A model generated the notes under the pieces. It was not told the origin of the DNA, made no database searches, and worked only from the letters and a program-made list of their open reading frames with translations. 32,802 bases of DNA from DATBDE01 sp036270095. GTDB taxonomy: Bacteria > Actinomycetota > Thermoleophilia > Solirubrobacterales > Solirubrobacteraceae. Within the stretch, counting starts at the first letter, position 1, and the number at the start of each line of letters is the position of its first letter. Of the stretch, positions 21,798-30,049 are shown one piece after another. The stretch is from positions 1-32,802 of the forward strand of contig DATBDE010000147.1 in the NCBI GenBank assembly GCA_036270095.1, given 5' to 3'. The position numbers and the translations under genes were made by a program.

Positions 21798-21959
21798 CTA
21801 CTCGTCCGGCCAGCGCCCGTGGCGGTCGAAGTATTCGCGCGCGGCCTCCTCGGCGCGGCGGTCCTCCTCGCCCGAGCCGTGGGCCAGGACCCAGATCAGC
21901 CAGCCGACGACGGCAAAGCAGCCGACGACGGTGAACACGGTGAAGACGGTGGTGAACAT
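21798..21959 (-). CDS. 53-residue single-pass membrane protein
   Basis: Starts MFTTVFTVFTVVGC and consists of one hydrophobic helix (residues ~4-26, ending IWVLAH) followed by a charged tail EEDRRAEEAAREYFDRHGRWPDE. The ending (EYFDRHGRWPDE) resembles a recurrent C-terminal motif in small actinobacterial membrane proteins. The ATG at 21959 is preceded by GGTGGTGG. It lies 16 nt upstream of the 99-residue gene and may be co-transcribed with it. No function known. Confidence 0.6.
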   Translation of the reverse strand: MFTTVFTVFTVVGCFAVVGWLIWVLAHGSGEEDRRAEEAAREYFDRHGRWPDE

Positions 21960-22043
21960 CCACCACCAGTTTGTCGCGCTTCCGACACAACCAGCGCCAC
22001 GACGGCGCACGTCGCACCAGCCCGCGTACCAGAAACTGGGGAC

Positions 22044-22952
22044 ATGCGACGCTCCCTCATCACCACGATCCTCACCGCGCTTCTCGCGCTGATCCTCGTC
22101 TCCGCGGCCAACGCCGCCGTCCCCAACGGCCAGCAGAACTTCCTCAACCTGGACGCCGGCCTCCAGCCCCGGACGACGTGGCTCTCCAACCAGGCCTTCC
22201 GCCTGAAGAGCATCTACAACAACTCGCTCCTGGGCTACGGCCACCGGACGTTCGGGGTCGACCTCCAGTGGGGCGACCACGGCGACTGGACCGCCAGCCT
22301 GCCCGCCCACGGCGGCACGCGGGCGATCACCCAGGCCGACCACGTGGCGCTCTACAACTCGATGGCCCACAAGTACCTGGGCTACGGCCACGAGAACTTC
22401 GGCGTCGACCTGCAGTGGTACGACACGCCGCGGTTCGAGTGGCAGCTCGCGGGCACCGGCGCCAACCGGGGCCTGTACAACACCGCCATCCACGACTACC
22501 TCCAGTACGGGGACGAGACGTGGGGCATCAACCTGGTCTGGAACTTCCACGAGGTCGGCCAGGACTACGTCGAGCCGCCGGATTACCAGCCGGCGCCGCC
22601 CGGCCCCCAGGTCGCCTACATGACGCTGCAGCAGGCGCTCAACCCGAGCGCGATGCACGAGCGCTACACCGGCCGCCTGGCCTACCAGACCTACCACCAG
22701 GCGGTGGTGGACCAGATCCAGAACACGTCCCAGTACCCGATCTCGTTCGTGGGCTGGGAGTACCCCGCGCCGAACCACTGCCACGGACCGGTTCTGCAGC
22801 AGGGGCAGATCCTGTCCGGGCAGCAGCTCAACGCCATGACCCGCGACCAGCAGGGCCCGCGCCCCTACTACGACATCAAGTCGTGCGGCGCGGTCGGTGG
22901 CGGGAACGGCTCAGCGCCGCTCGTGCGGGTCACCTACCACTACGTCAGCTAG
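22044..22952 (+). CDS. Secreted protein with three tandem lectin-like repeats
   Basis: A 302-residue protein with a clear signal peptide (MRRSLITTILTALLALILVSAANA, cleavage near residue 24). Three 23-residue motifs recur at L54-W76, L103-W125 and L144-W166, with consensus L-Y-N-x5-Y-L-x-Y-G-x-E-x-[FW]-G-[VI]-[DN]-L-x-W. Their spacing of 49 and 41 residues is what a beta-trefoil (threefold) domain would show; the fold is inference. A proline-rich hinge (EPPDYQPAPPGPQ) leads to a ~115-residue C-terminal domain with two cysteines (NHCHGP, IKSCGAV) that could form a disulfide. Possibly a carbohydrate-binding extracellular protein. I do not recognise the family by name. It converges on the DoxX-like gene across a hairpin. 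Confidence 0.75.
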   Translation: MRRSLITTILTALLALILVSAANAAVPNGQQNFLNLDAGLQPRTTWLSNQAFRLKSIYNNSLLGYGHRTFGVDLQWGDHGDWTASLPAHGGTRAITQADHVALYNSMAHKYLGYGHENFGVDLQWYDTPRFEWQLAGTGANRGLYNTAIHDYLQYGDETWGINLVWNFHEVGQDYVEPPDYQPAPPGPQVAYMTLQQALNPSAMHERYTGRLAYQTYHQAVVDQIQNTSQYPISFVGWEYPAPNHCHGPVLQQGQILSGQQLNAMTRDQQGPRPYYDIKSCGAVGGGNGSAPLVRVTYHYVS

Positions 22953-22967
22953 CTCCGCCGGGCGCGG

Positions 22968-22995
22968 CCGGCCGGGGGCTCACGCCCTCGGCCGG
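22968..22995. terminator. Bidirectional hairpin between convergent genes
   Basis: A 12-bp stem with one G-U wobble (22968-22979 with 22984-22995) closes the tetraloop TCAC, which reads GTGA (a GNRA loop) on the minus strand. The TGA stop of the leftward DoxX-like gene sits in the loop. There is no T tract, so efficiency is uncertain. Confidence 0.5.
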
Positions 22996-23435
22996 TCGTA
23001 GACGGAGGCCAGGCGCGCGAGGGTCAGCGCGCCGAGCAGCAGTCCGAAGTCGCGCAGGGCGACGTCGTAGTAGCCGGAGTAGGACAGCAGGTTGATGATG
23101 ATCCCGGCCAACCAGGCCGCAACCACGTAGGCGCCCCAGCGCGGCTTGATGGCCACGAAGAGCCCGGCCACGATCTCGACCGCGCCCACGAAGTACATGA
23201 ACTGCTGGGCGTTGCCGGGCGCGATGTCGTTGATCCACGGCGCCAGGTAGTTGGGCCAGTGGACGAGCACGTTGAAGAACTTGTCCAGGCCGAACGCGAT
23301 CGGCGCGACGGTGAACGCGATCCGCAGCAGGGCGAAGGCCTGGTAGCGGGGGTCGCGCCAGTCGTGCCCGGCGACGAGCGGGGCCGGTACGGGTGCTGCG
23401 GTTGTCCCTGCCTGCGGGACGGTCGTGGACGCCAT
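22980..23435 (-). CDS. DoxX-like integral membrane protein
   Basis: A 151-residue protein with four predicted membrane segments: around ALLRIAFTVAPIAFGLDKFF, QQFMYFVGAVEIVAGLFVAI, GAYVVAAWLAGIIINLL and DVALRDFGLLLGALTLARLA. The layout and the helix 1 LRI...GLDKF pattern fit DoxX-like membrane proteins, which often accompany oxidoreductases. ATG at 23435 has AAGGAGGGA upstream. It is the second gene after the FAD oxidoreductase (21-nt gap), so a role as quinone- or membrane-side partner is possible but not shown. Confidence 0.75.
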   Translation of the reverse strand: MASTTVPQAGTTAAPVPAPLVAGHDWRDPRYQAFALLRIAFTVAPIAFGLDKFFNVLVHWPNYLAPWINDIAPGNAQQFMYFVGAVEIVAGLFVAIKPRWGAYVVAAWLAGIIINLLSYSGYYDVALRDFGLLLGALTLARLASVYDRPRA

Positions 23436-23456
23436 CGGATCCCTCCTTGGTCGGGG

Positions 23457-24713
23457 TTACGCGTCTGCTCGGGTTGGCGTCGACGCGGCGCCGGCTCTTA
23501 CGTCGTCGAGCGCCGCGTCGGTATCGGCGAGGCGACCCTCGTCGACCTCGACCCGGTCGCGGATGAGCGCGCGGATGGGCTCGACGACGTCCCACACGTT
23601 CACGTTCATGCCCGCGACCACGCGCCCGTCGCGCAGCCAGAAGGCGATGAACTCGCGGCTGGCCGGGTCGCCGCGGAACACCACGCGGTCGCCGGGCGCG
23701 TGCAGGCCCGTGTACTCCATCCCGACGTCGTACTGGTCGGAGAAGAAGTACGGGATGCGGTCGTAGGGCTCCTGGCCGCCGAGCATGCTGCGCGCCGCCG
23801 CCGGGCCCTGGTGGAGCGCGTTGGACCAGTGCTCGACGCGCACGCGCTGGCCGTAGAACGGGTGGTGCGCGTGGGCCACGTCGCCGGCGGCGAAGACGCC
23901 TGGCGCGCTGGCCTGCAGGCGCGCGTCGACGAGCACGCCGTTCTTGACCGCGAGGCCGGCGCGGGCGGCCAGCTCCGTGCGCGGGTGCACGCCGACGCCG
24001 ACCACGACGAGGTCGCAGGCAAGCTCGTGGCCGTTGCTGGTGCGCACGCGCTCGACGCGCCCGATGCCCTTGAACGCCTCCACGCCGGTCCCCAGGCGCA
24101 GCTGCACGCCGTGCTCGGCGTGGAGGTCGCGGTAGATGGCGCCCACGCGGGAGCCGAGCACGTGCTCGAGCGGCACCGCCTCGTGCCCGACCATGGTCAC
24201 GTCGACGCCGAGCTCGCGCGCCGAGGCGGCCACCTCGGCGCCGATCCACCCCGACCCGACCACGACCAGCGACGACGCGCTGCCCAGGCGCTCGCGCAGC
24301 GCGTCGCTGTCCTGCACGCTGCGCAGGGTGAGCACGCCGTCGAGGTCGCTCCCGGAGACGGGGATGGAGTTGGGTCGGGCGCCGGTGGTCAGCAGCAGCC
24401 GGTCGTAGGCCATGCGCTCGCCGTCGTCGAGCTCGAGCTCCTTGACGCCGGGGTCGAGCGTCACGACGCTGCGGGCGAGTTGGAGGTCGACCTCGTGGTC
24501 GCCGTACCAGCCCTCCTCGTGCACGTAGACGTTGTCGCGTCCCGCCTCGCCGCGCAGGTACTCCTTGGAGAGCGGCGGGCGCTCGTAGGGCCGGTCGGGC
24601 TCGGCCCCGATGAGCACGATGCGGCCGTCGAAGCCTTCCTCGCGCAGGGTCTCCGCCGCCTTGGCACCCGCGAGGCTGGCGCCGACGATCACGAACGTCC
24701 GGTCTTTGGTCAT
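23457..24713 (-). CDS. FAD/NAD-dependent pyridine nucleotide oxidoreductase (ferredoxin reductase-like)
   Basis: A 418-residue flavoenzyme of the ferredoxin/rubredoxin reductase (AIF-like) class. FAD-binding VIVGASLAGAKAAETLR at the N-terminus, RPPLSKEYLRG, LLLTTGARP, NAD-binding VVVGSGWIGAEVAASARELG in the middle, and GVFAAGDVAH before the C-terminal reductase domain (VEHWSNALHQGPAAARSML). It passes electrons from NAD(P)H through FAD to a ferredoxin, rubredoxin or Rieske-type partner not seen here. The start at 24713 fits the family N-terminus but lacks a strong ribosome site. It heads a two-gene operon with the DoxX-like gene, and its upstream region contains a perfect 16-bp palindrome shared with the divergent sigma operon. 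Confidence 0.9.
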   Translation of the reverse strand: MTKDRTFVIVGASLAGAKAAETLREEGFDGRIVLIGAEPDRPYERPPLSKEYLRGEAGRDNVYVHEEGWYGDHEVDLQLARSVVTLDPGVKELELDDGERMAYDRLLLTTGARPNSIPVSGSDLDGVLTLRSVQDSDALRERLGSASSLVVVGSGWIGAEVAASARELGVDVTMVGHEAVPLEHVLGSRVGAIYRDLHAEHGVQLRLGTGVEAFKGIGRVERVRTSNGHELACDLVVVGVGVHPRTELAARAGLAVKNGVLVDARLQASAPGVFAAGDVAHAHHPFYGQRVRVEHWSNALHQGPAAARSMLGGQEPYDRIPYFFSDQYDVGMEYTGLHAPGDRVVFRGDPASREFIAFWLRDGRVVAGMNVNVWDVVEPIRALIRDRVEVDEGRLADTDAALDDVRAGAASTPTRADA

Positions 24714-24739
24714 GCCGGGTTGGCGACCGGCGGCGGCAA

Positions 24740-24755
24740 TTCCTTACGTAAGGAA
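24740..24755. promoter_or_regulatory. Perfect 16-bp palindrome, probable operator
   Basis: TTCCTTACGTAAGGAA is fully self-complementary and A/T-rich against a very GC-rich background. It lies in the 68-bp divergent gap and covers the expected -35 position of a rightward TACGGT -10 box (24764-24769). A dimeric regulator bound here could control both the sigma-factor operon and the oxidoreductase gene; its identity is unknown. Confidence 0.7.
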
Positions 24756-24781
24756 CGAAGCGCTACGGTCGCAAACGACGC

Positions 24782-24976
24782 ATGACCTCGACCTCGCACG
24801 TAACCGTGGACTGGCGCTGGCGCCAGCTGGTGCACGCGGGGTTCCCTCCCGAGCTGGCCGACGCGCTGGCCCGCGATCCCAGCGCCGACCTGCACGCGCT
24901 GCTCGAGCTGACCGACCGCGGCTGCCCGCCGGGCCTCGCGGTGCGCATCCTCGCTCCCCTGGACGGGGCCGCATGA
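24782..24976 (+). CDS. 64-residue protein upstream of ECF sigma gene
   Basis: A short protein with VDWRWRQLVHAGFPPELADALARDPSADLHALLELTDRGCPPGLAVRILAPLDG (landmarks DWRWRQLV, AGFP, RGCPPGLAVRILAP). I recall similar small proteins directly before ECF sigma genes in actinobacteria; no function is known. It overlaps the sigma gene by ATGA, so the two are coupled. ATG at 24782 lies 12 bases after a TACGGT -10 box. The single conserved-looking cysteine is at RGC. Confidence 0.65.
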   Translation: MTSTSHVTVDWRWRQLVHAGFPPELADALARDPSADLHALLELTDRGCPPGLAVRILAPLDGAA

Positions 24977-25608
24977 GCGAGGCCGTCGGGGTGATCCGCA
25001 CGCCGCCGGCCGCCGAGCGCGACTGGGTGGAGGCGCTCTCCACGCCCGGGCGCGCGCGCGACGACGCGGTGGAGCGCCTGCACGCGCTGCTCCTGCGCGC
25101 CTCACGCTTCGAGGTCGCCCGCCGCCGCCGCGCGCTCGGCTACGTGCGGGACAACCTCGACGACCTCGCCACCCAGGCCGCGGACGACGCGCTGATGGCG
25201 ATCATGGCCAAGCTCGACACGTACCGGGGCGACAGCCGCTTCACCACCTGGGCGTACAAGTTCGCGGTGCTCGAGGCGGGCACGAAGGTGCGCCGGCGCG
25301 CGTGGCAGGAGCGCGAGATGCCCCTCGAGGAGGAGGGCTGGTCCCGCCTGCCCGACCGGCGGGCGGCGCCGGCCGGCGACCTCGAGACGGCCGAGCTGCT
25401 CGGCGCGGTGCGCGACGCCATCGCCGACGCGCTGACCCCGCACCAGCGCACGGTCCTGGTCGCGGTGACCCTCAACGACGTGCCCATCGACGTGCTCGCC
25501 GAGCGGCTGGCGACGACTCGCGGCGCCCTCTACAAGACCCTCCACGACGCCCGCAAGAGCCTGCGCGCCCGGCTTGCCGAGCAGGGGCTCGAAGGAGCGA
25601 CGGCATGA
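24973..25608 (+). CDS. ECF-type RNA polymerase sigma factor
   Basis: A 211-residue sigma-70-family factor. Sigma2 is marked by DDLATQAADDALMAIMAKLDTYRGDSRFTTWAYKFA (landmarks ADDALMAI, RFTTWAYKFA), a linker rich in acidic residues follows, and sigma4 holds ALTPHQRTVLVAVTLNDVPIDVLAERL with the helix-turn-helix ATTRGALYKTLHDARKSLRARL. It redirects RNA polymerase to stress promoters and is probably held by the zinc anti-sigma protein encoded just downstream. Start and stop overlap neighbours by ATGA, so all three genes are coupled. Confidence 0.9.
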   Translation: MSEAVGVIRTPPAAERDWVEALSTPGRARDDAVERLHALLLRASRFEVARRRRALGYVRDNLDDLATQAADDALMAIMAKLDTYRGDSRFTTWAYKFAVLEAGTKVRRRAWQEREMPLEEEGWSRLPDRRAAPAGDLETAELLGAVRDAIADALTPHQRTVLVAVTLNDVPIDVLAERLATTRGALYKTLHDARKSLRARLAEQGLEGATA

Positions 25609-25823
25609 GCGACAACCCCCTCCTCGACAAGCTGCTCGGTCCGGACGGGCCCGAGCTGACGTGCGACGAGTGCTTCGAGCACCTCGACCGCTACGTCGAG
25701 CTCCAGCACACCGGCCGCGACGCCGACGCCGCGATCCCGGGGATGCGCGCCCACCTGCGCGGCTGCCCGGCCTGCGCCGAGGACCACGAGAGTCTCAGCG
25801 CCCTGCTAGCCGCGGACGCGTGA
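25605..25823 (+). CDS. Small zinc-binding anti-sigma factor
   Basis: A 72-residue protein with C20-x2-C23 (TCDECFEHLDRYVEL) and H50-x3-C54-x2-C57 (AHLRGCPAC), the HxxxCxxC zinc anti-sigma signature. It has no membrane segment, so it would act in the cytosol, perhaps sensing redox or metal through the cysteines, as in RsrA-like proteins. ATG at 25605 overlaps the sigma gene stop (ATGA). The role is inferred from motif and context. Confidence 0.85.
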   Translation: MSDNPLLDKLLGPDGPELTCDECFEHLDRYVELQHTGRDADAAIPGMRAHLRGCPACAEDHESLSALLAADA

Positions 25824-25858
25824 GCGCGGCAAGCTCGCCGGCGTAGGCGAAAGCCGGG

Positions 25859-28275
25859 TCAGCGCACGATCCGGAAGCCCAGCGGCCGCGCAGTCGTGCG
25901 CTGCCCCGCGGCGTTGGTGGCGGTGATGCGCACCGTCCAACGGCCCGGCCGGAGCGTCCGGCGGCGCGAGACGCGCCCCGCGAACGCGACCGTGTTGGTG
26001 CCCTGGTGGCCGCGCAGCGTCAGCGTCCCGCCGCGCGCGCGGCGCCCCGTGCCGCTGAAGCGCAGCGCCACGGTCGCGGCCTCGTCGAGCGTGAACGAGA
26101 ACGACGTGCCCACCGGGTGCCGCGGGCTGCGCGCGATGCTCGCGAGCTTGCGGCCGGCCCGCCACACGCGGGCGGACTGCTTGACCCGGGTCAGCGCCGG
26201 TGCGGTGGCGGTGGCCGAAGAGCTCGGCGGCGTCACAGAGGGCGTCGTCGACGGTGCTGCGCTCGGGCCCCCACCGCCTCCGCTAGGCGACCCGCCGCTC
26301 TGGGCGGCCGGCGCCGGAGCCGGGCCGAACACGTAGACCTGGCCCTGTGCCTCGTTGGCCCCGACCTTGTGCAGCGGCGCGCTGGCCACCGACGTGTCGC
26401 CGGCCATGGCCACCGCGTCGGCGAACCCGTCGCCGGCCGCGCCGTCGGGAGCGGTCAGCTCCTGGGTCTCGGTGGTGTTCCGCCACACCAGCCCGGGACG
26501 CGTGAACACGTAGGCCGCGCCCTGGCCGACGTTGCTGCCCACCTGGTGCAACAACGACCCCACGAGGACGGTGTTGCCCGCGACGGCGAGCTGCGCGCCG
26601 AACCGGTCGTCGTTGACGCCGTCGGACGCCGTGAGCTCGGCGGTCTGGGTCTCCTGCAGGCCGAAGAACGTCGGGTTGGCGAACACGTAGGCCGCGCCCT
26701 GCATGGACAGCCCCACCTGATGGTGCACCGAGCCCACGGCGATCGTCGGTCCGTCGATCCCGACCGCGAAGCCGAACAGGTCGCCGGCGCCGCCGTCGGA
26801 GGGCTCGAGCTCGGAGCTCTGCATCATGTCCTTCCAGCCGCCGGCGGGCTTGAAGTAGACATAGGCCGCGCCCTCGTCCTGGTTCGTACCGACGTCGTGC
26901 ATGTCGGCGCCGAGCACGATGGTGTCGCCCGAGATGCCCACGCCGTTGCCGAGGCCGAGGGCGTCCTGCGCGCCGCCGTCGGACGCCGTCAGCTCGGCGG
27001 TCTGCGTCGCGTCCTTCCAGCCGCCCGCGGGCTTGACGAACACGTAGCCCGCGCCCTGCTGGAAATGCGTGCCCACGGTCTTGCCGGCGCCGAGACGACC
27101 ACGGTGTCGCCCGAGATGCCGACGTTGGAACCGAACGAGTTGCTCTCCGCACCGTCGGCGGCTGTCAGCTCAGCGGTCTGGTTGGCGTCGTGCCAGGCGC
27201 CCGGGGGCTTGACGAAGACGTAGGCTGCGCCCTGCTCGGCGTTGGTGCCGATCTTGTGCTCGGACGCGCCGGCGACGATGGTGTCGCCGGAGATCGCGAC
27301 CGCGCTCAGGCCGTCGCCCGCCGCGCCGTCCGACGCGGTGAGGATCGCCGTCTGGGTGGCGTCGACCCACCCTGTGGCCGGCTTCGAGAACACGTAGACG
27401 GCTCCCTGGTCCTTGTTGGCGCTGACGTCGTCGAAGCCGGCGCCCACCGCGATGGTGTCGTCCGAGACGGCCAGCCCGGTGCCGAGCCCGTCGCCGGCCA
27501 CGCCATCCGCGGCGGTCAGCCGCGCCTGCGTCACGAACGGGTCGACGCGGACTGGGTAGGCCGCGTTGCGGTCGTCGACGCGGATCTGCAGCCGGCCGCC
27601 GCGCACGTCCAGGCGCGCGGGCAGCGTGCGCCCGCGGGCGTCGGTGGCCGAGAGCGAGCCGTAGCGCAGCGCGGCGCCCTTGCCCGCAAGCGTCACTCCG
27701 GCGCCGGTGCGGCGCGCGTGCAGGTCGCCCGACACGCCGAGCGACAGCGTCAGCGGGCCATGCTCCCCGGCCGGACGCGCCGGCAGGTCGAAGCCCTGCT
27801 CGAGCCCGAGCGGGCCGTTGGCCCACCACTCACGCACGCCGGCATGGGCATAGTCGACCCGGTTGGCGCGCACGCGCGGCGCCACGCTGTCCACGGGCCG
27901 CAGCGCGGCGCCGTGGCCGAAGGCGGCCAGGCGCAGGCGGGCGCTGGCCGCGCCGGAGGCGATGGTCACGCCGCCGGGCGCGAACGTCGCGCCCAGGCGC
28001 TGCACGCGGTTGCGCGCGCGCAGGCCGGCGATGCGGTAGGCGGACTGGTGGCGGCCGAGCGCGGCCGACACCGGCCCACGGGCGGTCAGCGGTAGCGTCG
28101 CGCCGCCGGGGCGGGCGGCCGTGGCCCGGCCGGGGACGGTCGCGCCGGCCCAGGCGGCCACGAGGGCGACGCCCACGACGAGCGCGGCGATGAGCGATGC
28201 GATGCCGGCCCCGCCGCGCCCTGCCCGCGCGACCGGTGCCTCGAAGTAGTCGGGATGGGTGAGAGAGGGGAGCAC
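25859..28275 (-). pseudogene. FG-GAP-like seven-repeat beta-propeller surface protein, split by a frameshift
   Basis: Reading starts at GTG 28275 with a cytosolic lead and one membrane segment (IASLIAALVVGVALVAAWAG), then an extracellular region with seven ~57-residue repeats of the form ELTASDG..GD.FG..VAISGDTIVVGA..H.VG.N..QGAAYVF.KP..GW.D.TQT. Seven such blades fit a beta-propeller like those of integrin-alpha-type FG-GAP proteins. The frame breaks in repeat 3: adding one base between 27085 and 27086 restores SAP-GKTVGTHFQQGAGYVF. After the repeats come a Pro/Ser/Thr linker and a C-terminal beta-sandwich. Repaired, the protein is about 805 residues. Both halves are intact, so the break is either very recent or an error. 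Likely cell-surface adhesion or enzyme scaffold, function unknown. Confidence 0.8.
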
Positions 28276-28333
28276 GGTGAGCTGATACGCCCCCGCCCGC
28301 GGCCACGTTGAGTGACGCTGCTCACGCCCGCCC

Positions 28334-28339
28334 TACGCT
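28334..28339 (+). promoter_or_regulatory. -10 box (TACGCT) for leaderless thioredoxin-fold gene
   Basis: TACGCT is followed by 7 bases and the GTG at 28347, fitting a leaderless actinobacterial promoter. GTGACG (28312-28317) lies 16 bases upstream as a possible -35. Confidence 0.45.
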
Positions 28340-28346
28340 CAACGGC

Positions 28347-28643
28347 GTGGCCGAGATCGTCGCGAACCCCGAGAAGGCCACCCTCTACGTGTGCCATGTC
28401 GACGAGGGTGGCCCACCCATGCACGCCTGCCGCGTCGTCCAGGCCGAGCTGCACGACGCCGGCGTGGACTTCGACAAGGTCGTCTACGCTCGCAACCGCC
28501 CGTTCGGCTGGTTCACCACCGGCCGTCGCCCCGAGCTCAACGCCGCCAGCGGCCAGGAGAAGCTGCCCACGCTCCAGCTCCCCGATGGGACCTGGGTCAA
28601 CGGCAGCAAGGCGATCCGCGACTGGGCGCGGAGCCGGCACTAG
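28347..28643 (+). CDS. Glutaredoxin/GST N-terminal-like thioredoxin-fold protein
   Basis: A 98-residue protein: ATLYVCHVDEGGPPMHACRVVQAEL, then VDFDKVVYARN, and GQEKLPTLQLPDGTWVNGSKAIRDWA, whose LPTLQLPDG cis-proline and following NGSKAI match the GST N-terminal fold. The usual CPxC is replaced by PPMHAC, so one cysteine remains in that place. It might bind glutathione or mycothiol-like thiols, or have lost redox activity. GTG at 28347 follows a TACGCT box by 7 bases. A TTG at 28308 gives a longer frame without support. Its stop overlaps the convergent DUF2252 gene (CTAG). Confidence 0.72.
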   Translation: MAEIVANPEKATLYVCHVDEGGPPMHACRVVQAELHDAGVDFDKVVYARNRPFGWFTTGRRPELNAASGQEKLPTLQLPDGTWVNGSKAIRDWARSRH

Positions 28644-30049
28644 ACGCCGGACTCGGCCTCCAGCTTCCCGGCCTTGATGGCGTCGACGAACGCGCTGTGG
28701 TCGCGCTCGTTCTGGTCGGCGTAGGCGGCGGCGAAGGGCACCAGAGCGCGGTCGAACCGATCGCTCTTGCCCAGGTACGCGGCGATGGCCACGCCGTCGC
28801 CCGAGCGGGCGTGGGCGCGGGCCAGCGTCCAGCCGCATAGCCCGCCGTAGATCTCCAGCTCCTCGCGGCCCATGGTCTCGATGTCGGCCGACTGCTTCCA
28901 GTCCCAGAGCTGGCGGACGTAGAAGTCCCGCACCTGGCCGTCGAGCCCCTCCTCGTTGCGGATCCACCCGAGCATGAGGTCGCTCGCGCCCTGGGTCAGC
29001 CGCTGGCCCTCGACCACCCGCCGGCCGTGGTTCTCGAACTCGCTCGGGGGCAGGAACCGCTCGAGCACCGAGGGCTGCGCCTCCTTGACCTGCAGGAGCA
29101 GCGGGTCCCCTTCGTCGCGGCCGACGAGCAGGACCACCCAGGCCCGGGTGCCCACGCTGCCGACGCCGACGACCTTGCGCGCGAGGTCGATGAACTCGTA
29201 GCGCGCGAGCAGCTGGCGAACCTCGTCGCGCAGCGTCTCCGCGTAGCGGGCGATGAGCTCCTGGAGCCCCTGCATGAGATCGTCGGCCTCGGCGTCGGGC
29301 ACGAGCTCGTGCACCGGCACCAGCAGCGGCGGCGCGCTGTCGAAGCGGCGGCGGCCGTCCTCGACCTTCGTGAGCTTGCGCAAGGCGCGCAGGCTGTTCT
29401 TCCTGCGCGCCTTCTGGGCGTTGCGCTCGAGCTGCTCGACGATGTCCTCGCGCCCGATCCGGCCCGCGAGCGCGACGACCCGCTCGCGGTCCATGCGGGC
29501 GTAGAAGACGTCGAGATTGCTCATGCCCGCGAAGTCGTTGATGGCCTGCCGGTAGGCGCCGACGCTCTCGCGCCCGATCCGCTCGCGCTCCTTGCGGTTA
29601 ATCCCCCGCTCGCGCGCCGCGATCTCCAGGCTCGCAACCAGGCGCTTGACGTCCCACTCCCACGGCCCGGGCAGGGTCTCGTCGAAGTCGTTGATGTCGA
29701 AGACGAGGTGGCGGTCAGGGGCGGCGAAGCCGCCGAAGTTCGACAGGTGGGCATCGCCGCAGGCCTGCACGTTCAGGCCGGTGCGCGGTGTCGCGGCGAG
29801 GTCGCTGGCCATGACGTAGGCCGCGCCGCGGAAGAACGCAAACGCCGACGAGGCCATGCGCCCGTTGCGGATGGGCACGAGCTCGGGGACCCGCGTCTGC
29901 GCCTGCTCGTCGAGCAGCGCGACCGGCTCGGGCCGATGGGGGTGCGGCCCCCAGTCGGCGTGGGCCGAGCGCGGGACCTCGCTGCGCGCTGCGCGCCCGC
30001 GCGCGTGGCGCTCTGACACGGTGAGGCGGAAAGCGTTGACGCTCGACAT
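28640..30049 (-). CDS. DUF2252 family protein
   Basis: A 469-residue protein with the family hallmarks: SSAFAFFRGAAYVMASDLA, CGDAHLSNFGGFAAPDRHLVFDINDFDETLPGPWEWDVKRL (landmarks CGDAHLSNFG, FDINDFDET), and YVRQLWDWKQSADIE near the end. The GDAHLSNFG and DINDFD motifs resemble the catalytic and metal-binding loops of aminoglycoside-phosphotransferase-like kinases, so a kinase-like fold is plausible. No substrate is established. ATG at 30049 sits inside a palindrome TCGACATGTCGA that also carries the start of the divergent ECF42-type promoter. A TAGGGT box about 27 nt upstream of the ATG could be its -10. Confidence 0.88.
   Translation of the reverse strand: MSSVNAFRLTVSERHARGRAARSEVPRSAHADWGPHPHRPEPVALLDEQAQTRVPELVPIRNGRMASSAFAFFRGAAYVMASDLAATPRTGLNVQACGDAHLSNFGGFAAPDRHLVFDINDFDETLPGPWEWDVKRLVASLEIAARERGINRKERERIGRESVGAYRQAINDFAGMSNLDVFYARMDRERVVALAGRIGREDIVEQLERNAQKARRKNSLRALRKLTKVEDGRRRFDSAPPLLVPVHELVPDAEADDLMQGLQELIARYAETLRDEVRQLLARYEFIDLARKVVGVGSVGTRAWVVLLVGRDEGDPLLLQVKEAQPSVLERFLPPSEFENHGRRVVEGQRLTQGASDLMLGWIRNEEGLDGQVRDFYVRQLWDWKQSADIETMGREELEIYGGLCGWTLARAHARSGDGVAIAAYLGKSDRFDRALVPFAAAYADQNERDHSAFVDAIKAGKLEAESGV

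Noticed and set aside
22044..22952. Ricin-type (QxW) lectin
   Set aside because: The repeat carries L-x-W but no QxW motif in the expected spacing, so I did not assign the ricin B family; only the threefold repeat is claimed.
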